From NCBI RefSeq assembly GCF_026343295.1, contig NZ_JAPELY010000001.1, forward strand, positions 744,001 through 808,000: a stretch of DNA of 64,000 nucleotides, read 5' to 3'. The position numbers and the translations under genes were made by a program. Every line of letters starts with the position of its first letter. The first letter of the stretch is position 1. The DNA is from Streptomyces sp. NBC_00083. Lineage in GTDB: Bacteria > Actinomycetota > Actinomycetes > Streptomycetales > Streptomycetaceae. Below are positions 35,051 to 43,267 of this stretch, piece after piece. The notes under the pieces were generated by a model, which did not search any database, was not told where the DNA came from, and worked only from the letters and a program-made list of their open reading frames with translations.

Positions 35051-36877
35051 CTAGTACGACAGGCCGTGGCCGATCGGGTAGAGGTCGCGGGTCGGGTCGT
35101 CGGCTCGGGGCACGGCTACCGGGAGGCGGCCTCGGGGATGGGACCGGCCCGTCAACACCCGTGCCGCTGCGCGGAGTTCGACGTCCGTCCAGGAGTGCGT
35201 CGCGAGGGATGCTCCGAATCCGCTCAGGTACGCGATGTCGTACGGGTTGCGCAGCGCGAGGTGTACCACCGGCACACCTGTCGCGCCCAGGGCCGTCACG
35301 AGTCGGCTCTGGGCGCCACCCGGCCCCGCGTCGTACGTGCCGACGATCACCGCGTCGTGTCCCGCGCACGCCGCGACCGCCGCGTCGATCCGGGCGGGGG
35401 AGGGCGTGGTCCCCGTCGGCAACGCCGTTGTGCTGAAGCCGAGTTCGGAGAGCGCGGCCGCGAGGACGGACGTCGGCGGGCCCGTCGTGCCGGACGGCGA
35501 GTCCGGGTCCGCGCCCACGACGAGCAGCCGCTCGTGCCGCCGCCGCGACAGCGGCAGCAGACCGCCCGCGTTGGCGAGCAGCGTCGTCGTGCGCTCCGCG
35601 ATCCCGTCCGCCGCGCGCAGGTGCGCCCGCGTGCCCACGATCCGGTCCACGCCCCGCGCGGACACGTACGGCCGGGCGAAGAGGCCCCGGCGCTCCTTGA
35701 GCCGCAGGATCCGCAGTACCGACGCGTCGAGCCGCGCCTCGCTCAGCTCCCCGCTCGCCACCGCCGCCCGCACCCCGCCGAACGCCACGTCCAGCTTGGG
35801 CGGATCGAGCAGCTGGTCGACGCCCGCCCCGAGTGCCAGCACCGGCACCCGGTCGTCCCCGTACTTGTCGCGTACGCCCTTCATGCCGAGCGAGTCCGTG
35901 ATGACGACCCCGTCGTAGCCGAGCTGTTCGCGCAGGATGCCGGTGAGGATGGGGTGGGAGAGCGTCGCCGGGTCGTTGCTCGGGTCGAGCGCCGGGAACT
36001 GGATGTGCGCCGTCATGATCGCGTCGATCCCGGCCGCGATCGCGGCCCTGAACGGCGGCGCGTCGAGCCGCTCCCACTCCTCGCGGCTGTGCGTGATCAC
36101 CGGAATTCCGGTGTGGCTGTCCACGCTCGTGTCGCCGTGCCCCGGAAAGTGCTTCGCGGTCGCGGCGACGGACGACTCCTGGTAGCCGCGCACCTCCGCC
36201 GCGACCATCCGCGCCACGGCGGACGGGTCCGCGCCGAAGGACCGTACGCCGATGACCGGGTTGGCGGGGTTGATGTTCACGTCGGCGTCGGGCGAGTAGT
36301 CCTGGCGAATGCCGATCGCGGCGAGCTCCGCGCCCGAGATCCGGCCCAGCGTGCGGGCGTCCTCCGGCGAACCGCCCGCGCCCATCGCCATCGCGCCCGG
36401 GAAGAGCGTGGCGGGCTTCCCGACCCGGCACACGGCGCCGTGCTCCTGGTCGGTGGCGATGAGCAGGGGCAGGGGTACGCGCTGGGCGAGCCCCGCGGCC
36501 TGGATGCCGTTGGAGAGGTCCGCGATCTGGTGCGGGTCACGGGTGTTGTGCGCCCAGCTGAAGTAGATGATGCCGCCCACGTGGTACGTGGCGATCAGCT
36601 CGGCGGCGTCGCGCACGCCGATCTCGCGGAGGTTGGCGTCGATGTCCGCCTGGTCGGGCGCGGTCGCGGAGGCCCCGTAGATCCGCATGACGAAGAGCTG
36701 GCCGATCTTCTCCTCGACCGACATGCGGGCGACGATCGCGCGCAACCGCCGGTCGGTGTCGCGCCGCGCTGCGATCGGGGCGGCGGCCGAAGCGGGGAGC
36801 CGGGACCCGAGGGCGGTCGCGGCGGCCAGGGCGGCGGTGGTGGTCAGGAGGCTGCGTCTTGAGGTGCGGTGCTGCAC
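35051..36877 (-). CDS. Tat-exported GH3 beta-N-acetylglucosaminidase-like glycosidase
   Basis: The 608-residue protein has a twin-arginine signal (SRRSLLTTTAALAAATAL) and a GH3 barrel carrying the NagZ-type loop KHFPGHGDTSVDSH, the His/Asp general acid-base pair of GH3 N-acetylglucosaminidases. The nucleophile Asp is in VVITDSLGMKG. A C-terminal GH3_C-like domain follows (about 400-600). It should release GlcNAc or a related sugar from extracellular glycans. The GTG at 36877 with AAGGAG upstream is chosen; an earlier in-frame start adds noise. A perfect inverted repeat lies 31 bp upstream. It is near the sugar-epimerase and oxidoreductase genes and may feed that pathway. Confidence 0.85.
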   Translation of the reverse strand: MQHRTSRRSLLTTTAALAAATALGSRLPASAAAPIAARRDTDRRLRAIVARMSVEEKIGQLFVMRIYGASATAPDQADIDANLREIGVRDAAELIATYHVGGIIYFSWAHNTRDPHQIADLSNGIQAAGLAQRVPLPLLIATDQEHGAVCRVGKPATLFPGAMAMGAGGSPEDARTLGRISGAELAAIGIRQDYSPDADVNINPANPVIGVRSFGADPSAVARMVAAEVRGYQESSVAATAKHFPGHGDTSVDSHTGIPVITHSREEWERLDAPPFRAAIAAGIDAIMTAHIQFPALDPSNDPATLSHPILTGILREQLGYDGVVITDSLGMKGVRDKYGDDRVPVLALGAGVDQLLDPPKLDVAFGGVRAAVASGELSEARLDASVLRILRLKERRGLFARPYVSARGVDRIVGTRAHLRAADGIAERTTTLLANAGGLLPLSRRRHERLLVVGADPDSPSGTTGPPTSVLAAALSELGFSTTALPTGTTPSPARIDAAVAACAGHDAVIVGTYDAGPGGAQSRLVTALGATGVPVVHLALRNPYDIAYLSGFGASLATHSWTDVELRAAARVLTGRSHPRGRLPVAVPRADDPTRDLYPIGHGLSY

Positions 36878-36907
36878 GTGCGGCTCCTTCCGGCGAAGCG
36901 GTGTTGC

Positions 36908-36934
36908 CGGGCGTGGAAGAAACTTCCACGCCCG
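36908..36934. promoter_or_regulatory. Perfect 12-bp inverted repeat upstream of the GH3 gene
   Basis: CGGGCGTGGAAG (36908-36919) and CTTCCACGCCCG (36923-36934) are perfectly complementary with an AAA spacer. It lies 31 bp upstream of the GH3 start codon, in a promoter or leader position. It looks like a repressor operator, but it could fold as an mRNA hairpin. It does not match the dre or CebR boxes. Confidence 0.6.
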
Positions 36935-37054
36935 AACCGTCATCCGAAAGTAAGTGCCGGTCAAGGCTTTGCGCACGACCCCCCGCCCCGGCGCGCCGCG
37001 CCCGCCCCGCATCGGGGTGTCGCTGTTGCGCGTGTCGCTGTCGCGCGGAGAACC

Positions 37055-37849
37055 TCACCGACCGGTGAGCCGGGACAGGTGGTCGTGGCTTGCCTGGAGG
37101 AGGCCGGGGAGGGGGGCGGCCCTGGGGTACCAGCGCTTTTCGTACTCCCAGCACAGCCAGCCGTCCGGCGGGAGCGGGGCGACGCAGGCGGGGAGGGGGA
37201 GTACGCCCGCGCCGAGGGGGAGCGGGGTGGTGTCCTCGGCGGAGGCGATGTCCTTCACCTGGGTGTAGCCGAGGTGGGGGGAGAGGTGGGTGAACGACTC
37301 CGCCGGGGTCTCGCCGCCGAGCCAGGTGTGCATGACGTCCCAGAGCGCGCCCGCGCCGACGTGGTCCACGCGGTCCAGGACGCGGGCGGCGGCTCTGCCG
37401 GTGCGGTGCGAGTCGTGGGTTTCGAGGAGGATGCGGATGCCGTGGCGGTGGGCGAGGGGGGCGGCCTCCGCGAGGCGGCGTACGGCGGTGTCGTCGGCGG
37501 TGGAGGTGCCGGTCCCGGTGTCGGTCGCGGTGTCGGGTTCGGCGCCACCGGGGAAGACGCGGATGTACTTGGCGCCCAAGTCGCTTGCCAGGTGGATGAG
37601 TTCGGGGAGGTCGGTGGTGTCGGCGGGGTCCGCTACGCGGGCGTACGCGGCGAGGGTGAGGATCTCGACGCCGGCGGCCTCGAAGAGGCGGGCGACGGCC
37701 CTGCGCTGCGCGGCGTCGAGGGCGGGGTGGACGGGTTCTTCGGGGTGGGTGCGGAGTTCCACGCCGTGGTAGCCGGAGCGTGCGGCGAGGTCGGCGACGC
37801 GGGGGAGGGGGGTGTGGGGGAGGCCGAGGGTGGAGAGGGCGAGCTGCAT
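37055..37849 (-). CDS. Sugar phosphate isomerase/epimerase-fold protein (first copy)
   Basis: The 264-residue xylose-isomerase-like TIM barrel begins MQLALSTLGLPHTPLPRVAD. It carries the metal-site type segments GVELRTH, ILLETHDSH, GALWDVMHTW and a late WCWEYEKRWYP stretch. A low-complexity Thr/Asp/Gly run (about residues 152-168) sits in one loop. The fold serves epimerases, isomerases and lyases, and the reaction is unknown. The ATG lies just downstream, on the minus strand, of a tandem repeat array and repeat cluster C that separate it from the similar gene at 38502-39350. Confidence 0.75.
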   Translation of the reverse strand: MQLALSTLGLPHTPLPRVADLAARSGYHGVELRTHPEEPVHPALDAAQRRAVARLFEAAGVEILTLAAYARVADPADTTDLPELIHLASDLGAKYIRVFPGGAEPDTATDTGTGTSTADDTAVRRLAEAAPLAHRHGIRILLETHDSHRTGRAAARVLDRVDHVGAGALWDVMHTWLGGETPAESFTHLSPHLGYTQVKDIASAEDTTPLPLGAGVLPLPACVAPLPPDGWLCWEYEKRWYPRAAPLPGLLQASHDHLSRLTGR

Positions 37850-37938
37850 GGGGGCGCCTTTCCGGTGCGGGGTGCTTCCAGGGTGCGGGGTGGAGGACCG
37901 CCCGCGCAGTTCCCCGCGCCCCTGGGTGGGTTGCCCTT

Positions 37939-38116
37939 GGCAGGGTGCCGGGCATCGGCTCCGCCCTTGGCAGGGTGTGGCATCGGCTCCGCCCTTGCCT
38001 GGGTGCCTGGCATGGGTATCCCGCCCCTGGCAGGGTGCCTGGCATGGGTATCCCGCCCTTGGCAGGGTGCTTGGCATGGGCATCCCGCCCTTGGCAGGGT
38101 GCCTGGTCTCGGCATC
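37939..38116. repeat. Degenerate tandem array, six copies of about 32 bp
   Basis: Unit GGCAGGGTGCCTGGCATGGG plus TATCCCGCCCTT is repeated head to tail, starting near 37939, 37969, 37997, 38029, 38061 and 38093. The first two copies are shortened to 28-30 bp. The copies are contiguous, so there are no CRISPR-like spacers. It lies upstream of the 37055-37849 gene. Confidence 0.8.
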
Positions 38117-38480
38117 TTCAGCCTGTCCGGCGTTTGAGGACGAGCGCCCTTCAGGCGCGAACGGGGTCTGGGGCGGAGCCCCAGGGGTTTGGACCTCAGC
38201 CCGTTCATAACCCCCGGAGGGTTTCGGGAAGGGGCGGGGTGGGGTGACTTCCCGGGGCGGAGCCCCAGAGGCCCGGCTTTCGTCCGCAGACCGTGCTGGG
38301 GCACCCGCGCAGTTCCCCGCGCCCCTAAAAGTAGGGCACCGGTGCCGCAGCCCCCAGCCCGCGCCCACCGCGGCGGAGCCGGGCAAAAGGCACAGCCCTG
38401 CGCCCCTAGCAGGGCACCCGGCACCGAGCCCACAGCCCCGCGCCCGCGTAGGGCACCCGGCACCGAGCCCGTCGCCCGCG
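38117..38480. repeat. Dispersed intergenic repeat cluster C
   Basis: The cluster A units appear here in reverse orientation: CAGCCTGTCCGGCGTTTGAG with GACGAGCGCCCTTCAGGCGC (about 38119-38165), CTGGGGCGGAGCCCCAG, and GCGCAGTTCCCCGCGCCCCT (about 38306-38325). Several degenerate hairpins of the form CCGCGCCC...GGGCACCCGGC follow. The region also includes a CGGAGGGTTTCGGGAAGGGG segment related to the element inside the PucR gene. No gene is seen. Confidence 0.75.
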
Positions 38481-38501
38481 CCCACCGCGGCGGTGCGTGT
38501 T

Positions 38502-39350
38502 TCACGGGGGCAGGATGCTCGTCGCGCGGGCCACCGTGTCGGTGAGCAGGGCCGTGCCGTCCCCCGCCCACAGGTCCTCGTTGAACAGTTCCACCTCCAC
38601 CGGCCCCGCGTAGCCGACCGCGTCGAGCAGCCCGCACCACTCCGCGAAGTCGACGCACCCCTCGCCCAACTGGCCCCGCCCCGTCAGCACCCCCGCGGGC
38701 AGCGGCGTGACCCAGTCCGCCAGTTGGAACGCGTGGACGCGGCCGGACGCCGCCGCCCGCCGCACCGCCGCGGGCGCCGCGTCGTCCCACCACACGTGGT
38801 ACGTGTCGACCACCACGCCCACCTGCGACGACGGGAACCGTTCCGCGAGAGCCAGGGCCTGGTCGAGCGTGGACACCACACAGCGGTCCGACGCGAACAT
38901 CGGGTGCAGCGGCTCGATGGCGAGCCGCACGCCCCGCTCCCCGGCGTACGGGGCGAGCGAGGCCAGCGCGTCGGCGACCCGCTCCCTCGCGCCGGCGAGG
39001 TCCTTGGAGCCGGCCGGGAGCCCGCCCGACACGAGCACCAGCGTGTCCGTGCCGAGCGCCGCCGCCTCGTCGATAGCCGCGCGGTTGTCGGCGAGCGCCG
39101 CGGCCCGCTCGGCGGGGTCGATCGCCGTGAGGAACCCGCCCCGGCAGAGCGAGGACACCTCAAGTCCCGTGTCGCGCACGAGCTTTGCCGCCGCCTCCAG
39201 GCCGTACGCCGCCACCGGCTCGCGCCACAGGCCGACCCCGCGCACCCCGAGCCGTCCGCACGCCTGCGCCAGCTCCGGCAGGGAGAGCTGCTTCACCGTC
39301 ATCTGGTTGATGCTGAAGCGGGCCGGGGGGACGGTCATGGCCGTGGTCAT
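38502..39350 (-). CDS. Sugar phosphate isomerase/epimerase-fold protein (second copy)
   Basis: The 282-residue TIM barrel begins (after an eight-residue leader) ARFSINQMTVKQLSLPELAQ. It has the acidic and His metal ligands expected of the fold: LAIEPLHPM, GVVVDTYHVWWD, VHAFQLADW and VEVELFNEDLW. The ATG overlaps the upstream DUF993 stop by 4 nt (ATGA), so it is the third gene of a tightly coupled operon with the DUF993 protein and a Gfo/Idh/MocA oxidoreductase. Such trios oxidise and then eliminate or epimerise sugars. The exact reaction is unknown. Confidence 0.8.
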   Translation of the reverse strand: MTTAMTVPPARFSINQMTVKQLSLPELAQACGRLGVRGVGLWREPVAAYGLEAAAKLVRDTGLEVSSLCRGGFLTAIDPAERAAALADNRAAIDEAAALGTDTLVLVSGGLPAGSKDLAGARERVADALASLAPYAGERGVRLAIEPLHPMFASDRCVVSTLDQALALAERFPSSQVGVVVDTYHVWWDDAAPAAVRRAAASGRVHAFQLADWVTPLPAGVLTGRGQLGEGCVDFAEWCGLLDAVGYAGPVEVELFNEDLWAGDGTALLTDTVARATSILPP

Positions 39351-40498
39351 TGCGGGACTCCGTACACCGTCAGGAGGGACCTCATGCGGGACTCCGCCCG
39401 CCCGGGATCGGGGAACAGGCCGAGCCCGTCCGCCAGTTCGTACGCCCGCGCGAAGTGCCGCAGCGAGCGTGCCGACTGGAGGCCGCCGACCATCGTGAAG
39501 TGCGACTGGTGCCCCGCCAGCCACGCCAGGAACACCACGCCCGTCTTGTAGAAGCGGGTCGGAGGCTCGAAGAGGTGCCGGGACAGCTCGACCGTCGGGT
39601 CGAGGGCGGCACGGAACGCTTCGGTGTCGCCCTTGTCGAGCAGGCGCACCGCCTCCGCCGCCAGCGGCCCCAACGGGTCGAAGATGCCCAACAGGGCGTG
39701 ACTGAAGCCCTGTTGGTCGCCCGCGATCAGCTCGGGATAGTGGAAGTCGTCGCCCGTGTAGCACCGGACGCCGGCGGGCAGGCGGCGCCGCAGCTCCACC
39801 TCGCGGCGGGCGTCGAGGAGGGACACCTTGATGCCGTCGACCTTGTCGGGGTGCGCGGCGATGACGTCGAGGAAGGTCTCCGTGGCCGCGTCCAGGCCGG
39901 GCGAGCCCCAGTAGCCGTCGAGCGCCGGGTCGAACATCGGGCCCAGCCAGTGCAGGATCACCGGCCCGGACGCCTGGCGCAGCAGCTCCCCGTACACCGC
40001 GAGGTAGTCCTCGGCGCCGCGGGCCGCCGCCGCGAGGGCGCGCGACGCCATCAGGATCGGCTGCGCCCCCGCCTCCTCGACCAGCGCGAGCTGCTCCTCG
40101 TACGCCGCCCGCACCTCGGCGAGCCCGCCCGAGGCGAGCTGGTCCGTTCCGACACCGCAGGCGATCCGTCCGTCAACCGCCTTGGCCTCGGCGGCACTTC
40201 GGCGGATCAGCTCGGCGGCGGCGGGCCAGTCGAGGCCCATGCCGCGCTGTGCCGTGTCCATCGCCTCCGCGACGCCGAGCCCGTGCGACCACAGGTGGCG
40301 GCGGAAGGCGAGCGTGGCGTCCCAGTCGACGGCGGCGGGTCCGTCGGGCGGGGCATCGGCATACGGGTCCGCGACCACGTGCGCGGCCGAGAAGACCGTA
40401 CGGGAGTGGGGCGGCGGGCCCGGCGGCAGCGCGAGCGGGACCGCGCGGGGCTCGTACCGCCGGGTCGTGCCGTCGGGGCCGGGAAGGAGGAGGCTCAC
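39347..40498 (-). CDS. DUF993 / dihydrodipicolinate-synthase-like TIM-barrel protein
   Basis: The 383-residue protein belongs to the DUF993 group, often annotated as a dihydrodipicolinate synthase family member. Visible segments are GMGLDWPAAAELIRRSAAEA, ILHWLGPMFDPALDGYWG, DGIKVSLLD with the Lys expected for a Schiff-base aldolase, and RCYTGDDFHYPELI. This suggests an aldolase or lyase acting on a sugar-derived ketoacid, but the family has no firm function that I know. The GTG at 40498 overlaps the oxidoreductase stop by 4 nt, and the gene's own stop overlaps the next ATG by 4 nt. Confidence 0.78.
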   Translation of the reverse strand: MSLLLPGPDGTTRRYEPRAVPLALPPGPPPHSRTVFSAAHVVADPYADAPPDGPAAVDWDATLAFRRHLWSHGLGVAEAMDTAQRGMGLDWPAAAELIRRSAAEAKAVDGRIACGVGTDQLASGGLAEVRAAYEEQLALVEEAGAQPILMASRALAAAARGAEDYLAVYGELLRQASGPVILHWLGPMFDPALDGYWGSPGLDAATETFLDVIAAHPDKVDGIKVSLLDARREVELRRRLPAGVRCYTGDDFHYPELIAGDQQGFSHALLGIFDPLGPLAAEAVRLLDKGDTEAFRAALDPTVELSRHLFEPPTRFYKTGVVFLAWLAGHQSHFTMVGGLQSARSLRHFARAYELADGLGLFPDPGRAESRMRSLLTVYGVPQ

Positions 40499-41655
40499 AG
40501 GGCGATCTCCGGCACGTCGAGACGGCGGCCCTCCGCGCAGGAGCGCAGGCCGAGTTCGGCGAGCTGCACGCCGCGCGCGCCCGCGAACAGGTCCCAGTGG
40601 TAGGGCTCGTCGAGTACGACGTGCCGCAGGAACAGCTCCCACTGCGCCTTGAACCCGTTGTCGAACGTGTCGTTGTCCGGCACCTCCTGCCACTGCGCGC
40701 GGAACGGCTCGGTGGCGGGAAGGTCGGGGTTCCACACCGGCTTCGGCGTCGAACCGCGGTGCTGGACACGGCAGGTGCGCAGGCCCGCGACGGCCGAGCC
40801 CTCCGTGCCGTCCACCTGGAACTCGACGAGCTCGTCGCGGTGGACGCGCACCGCCCACGAGGAGTTGATCTGGGCGATCGCGCCGCCCTCCAGCTGGAAG
40901 ATCCCGTACGCGGCGTCGTCGGCGGTCGCCGCGTACGGCTTGCCCTGCTCGTCCCAGCGCTGCGGGATGTGGGTGGCGGTCTGCGCGGTCACGGCGGTGA
41001 CCCGGCCGAACAGCTCGTGCAGGACGTACTCCCAGTGCGGGAACATGTCCACGACGATGCCGCCGCCGTCCTCGCGCCGGTAGTTCCAGGACGGGCGCTG
41101 CGCGCCCTGCCAGTCGCCCTCGAAGACCCAGTAGCCGAACTCGCCCCGCACGGACAGGATCCGGCCGAAGAATCCGCCGTCGACCAGGCGCTTCAGCTTC
41201 AGCAGACCCGGCAGGAAGAGCTTGTCCTGGACGACGCCGTGCTTGACGCCGGCCGCGCGGGCGCGCCGGGCCAGGTCGAGCGCGCCGGCGAGGCCCGTCG
41301 CGGTCGGCTTCTCGGTGTAGATGTGCTTGCCGGCCGCTATGGCCTTGCCGAGCGCCTCCTCGCGGGCGGACGTCACCTGGGCGTCGAAGTAGATGTCGAC
41401 GCCCGGGTCGGCGAGCACCGCGTCCAGGTCCGTCGACCACTCGGTGAGGCCGTGCCGGTCGGCCATCGCCTTGAGCGCGTGGTCGCGCCGGCCGACCAGG
41501 ACGGGCTCCGGCCACAGCGTGGTTCCGTCGCCGAGGTCGAGGCCGCCCTGTTCGCGCAGGGCGAGGAGGGAGCGTACGAGGTGCTGGCGGTAACCCATGC
41601 GTCCGGTGACGCCGTTCATGGCGATCCGCACGGTCCTGCGTGACGACGTCGTCAT
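40495..41655 (-). CDS. Gfo/Idh/MocA-family NAD(P)-dependent oxidoreductase
   Basis: The 386-residue sugar dehydrogenase has an N-terminal Rossmann domain (VRIAMNGVTGRMGYRQHL), the motif EKPTATG with the conserved Lys, and a C-terminal beta-sheet substrate domain (GGIVVDMFPHWEYVLHELFG, the Asp/His region). It oxidises a sugar hydroxyl, often at C3 or C2. The ATG at 41655 is preferred because GGAGGG is 8 nt upstream, although another ATG lies 18 nt earlier. It is the first gene of the coupled operon and diverges from a LacI regulator over a LacI-type palindrome. Confidence 0.85.
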   Translation of the reverse strand: MTTSSRRTVRIAMNGVTGRMGYRQHLVRSLLALREQGGLDLGDGTTLWPEPVLVGRRDHALKAMADRHGLTEWSTDLDAVLADPGVDIYFDAQVTSAREEALGKAIAAGKHIYTEKPTATGLAGALDLARRARAAGVKHGVVQDKLFLPGLLKLKRLVDGGFFGRILSVRGEFGYWVFEGDWQGAQRPSWNYRREDGGGIVVDMFPHWEYVLHELFGRVTAVTAQTATHIPQRWDEQGKPYAATADDAAYGIFQLEGGAIAQINSSWAVRVHRDELVEFQVDGTEGSAVAGLRTCRVQHRGSTPKPVWNPDLPATEPFRAQWQEVPDNDTFDNGFKAQWELFLRHVVLDEPYHWDLFAGARGVQLAELGLRSCAEGRRLDVPEIAL

Positions 41656-41700
41656 CCGATCCCTCCGAGTCATGCGATCACTCCGGGCTGTTTCCGGGGA

Positions 41701-41716
41701 TAGTAAGCGCTTTCTA
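41701..41716. promoter_or_regulatory. LacI-type operator in the divergent region
   Basis: TAGTAAGCGCTTTCTA is a 16-bp palindrome with one mismatched pair, and it has the AAGCGCTT centre typical of LacI/GalR operators. It lies 46 bp upstream of the oxidoreductase start and 170 bp from the LacI start, so it should control the oxidoreductase operon. Confidence 0.7.
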
Positions 41717-41885
41717 CAGGGCAGGACGCTAGCCTGCGCACAGCGCCTCCGACAAGAGGCCGAATGCTTGAACGGCCGGGCAGTGGTTCGACCGTGGCCC
41801 CGGGACGGTTCCGGGACGCGGCGGCACGGTGCGACCTGGCCGGCCGCGGTTCCACCACCACGGCCCGAACGGTGCGGAGGCAGAG

Positions 41886-42941
41886 ATGACAGCGACCCTG
41901 GCGGACGTGGCGGCACGGGCCCAGGTGTCCCCGGCGACCGTCTCACGCGTGCTCAACGGCAACTATCCGGTGGCGGCGGCCACGCGGGAGCGGGTGCTGC
42001 GCGCGGTCGACGAGCTCGACTACGTCCTGAACGGGCCCGCGAGTTCGCTCGCCGCGGCCACGTCCGATCTGGTCGGCATCCTGGTCAACGACATCGCCGA
42101 CCCGTTCTTCGGCATCATCGCGGGGGCGGCGCAGGCCGCGATCGGCGAGGAGGGCGGGGTGCGCGGGGGGCGCGAGAAGCTCTCCGTCATCTGCAACACC
42201 GGGGGCTCGCCGGAGCGCGAACTCACCTATCTGACGCTGCTCCAGCGCCAGCGCGCGGCGGCGGTCATCGTGACGGGCGGCGCGCTGGAGGACCCCGAGC
42301 ACGCGGCGGCGGTCGGCGCGAAGCTGGCGCGGCTGGCCGACGCGGGTACGCGGATCGTGCTGTGCGGGCGGCCCCCGCTGTCCGGCGACAGCGTCACGGC
42401 GACGCTCGCCTTCGACAACCGGGGCGGCGGCCGGCGCCTCGCGGAACACCTCATCGGCCTCGGCCACCGCCGGATCGGGTACGTGGCCGGGCCCACCGAG
42501 CGCACCACGACCCGGCACCGGCTCGAAGGCCACCAGGCCGCGCTCGCTGAGGCCGGGCTCCTGCTCGACCACCTGGTGGTGCACGGGTCGTACGACCGGC
42601 GTTCCGGGTACGACGCGACGCTCGAACTCCTGCGCAGGGACGGGGAGTTGACTGCCGTGGTCGCGGCGAACGACACGGTGGCGCTGGGGGCGTGTGCGGC
42701 GCTGCGGGACCGGGGGATCTCCGTGCCGGGGGACGTGTCGGTGGCGGGGTTCGGGGATCTGCCGTTCAGCGCGGACGCGGTGCCGGGGCTGACGACGGTG
42801 CGGTTGCCGTTGGCGGAGGCGGGGGCTCGGGCGGGCCGTCTCGCCCTCGCTCTCGATCCGGCTCCGCCGGGGGGGATCGCGACGGTCCACGGCGAACTGA
42901 TGGTGCGGGCGTCGACCGCGGCGGTGCGGCGGGCGGGGTAG
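41886..42941 (+). CDS. LacI-family regulator of the adjacent sugar operon
   Basis: The 351-residue protein has a LacI helix-turn-helix (TLADVAARAQVSPATVSRVL, about 4-25) with the hinge and a C-terminal sugar-binding domain (VGILVNDIADPFFG). It diverges from the oxidoreductase-DUF993-isomerase operon and very likely represses it through the palindrome at 41701-41716. The ATG at 41886 is chosen by homology. The effector is unknown and would be the substrate, or a derivative, of that operon. Repeat cluster D follows the stop. Confidence 0.88.
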   Translation: MTATLADVAARAQVSPATVSRVLNGNYPVAAATRERVLRAVDELDYVLNGPASSLAAATSDLVGILVNDIADPFFGIIAGAAQAAIGEEGGVRGGREKLSVICNTGGSPERELTYLTLLQRQRAAAVIVTGGALEDPEHAAAVGAKLARLADAGTRIVLCGRPPLSGDSVTATLAFDNRGGGRRLAEHLIGLGHRRIGYVAGPTERTTTRHRLEGHQAALAEAGLLLDHLVVHGSYDRRSGYDATLELLRRDGELTAVVAANDTVALGACAALRDRGISVPGDVSVAGFGDLPFSADAVPGLTTVRLPLAEAGARAGRLALALDPAPPGGIATVHGELMVRASTAAVRRAG

Positions 42942-42949
42942 GGCTCCGG

Positions 42950-43260
42950 GGCGCGGCTTCGGGGGCCGTGCGGGCTTGCCCGCGCAGTTCCCCGCGCCCC
43001 TGGGTGGGCCGGCTTTGGGCAGGGTGCCCAGTCTCGGCACCCTCAGCCTGTCCGGCGTTTGAGGACGAGCGCCCTTAAGGCGCGAACGGGGTCTGGGGCG
43101 GAGCCCCAGCGACCCCCCGGACTTCGGGTGCGGACCGTGCTGGGGCGCCCGCGCAGTTCCCCGCGCCCCTGGGTGGGTTGGCCCTTGGGCGGGGTGCCTG
43201 GTGTCGGCGCCCTCGGGGCCACGGCCCAGGCGGGGGTGGCCTGGGCGGCATGCCCAGTGC
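42950..43260. repeat. Dispersed intergenic repeat cluster D
   Basis: This region between two convergent genes carries the reverse-orientation units twice: GCGCAGTTCCCCGCGCCCCT (about 42982-43001 and 43150-43169), CAGCCTGTCCGGCGTTTGAG with GACGAGCGCCCTTAAGGCGC (about 43044-43083) and CTGGGGCGGAGCCCCAG. The rest is GC-rich degenerate sequence similar to cluster C. No gene is seen. Confidence 0.8.
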
Positions 43261-43267
43261 GGGCCGG

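Noticed and set aside
37939..38116. Possible CRISPR array
   Set aside because: The units are contiguous with no variable spacers, they diverge between copies, and there are no cas genes.
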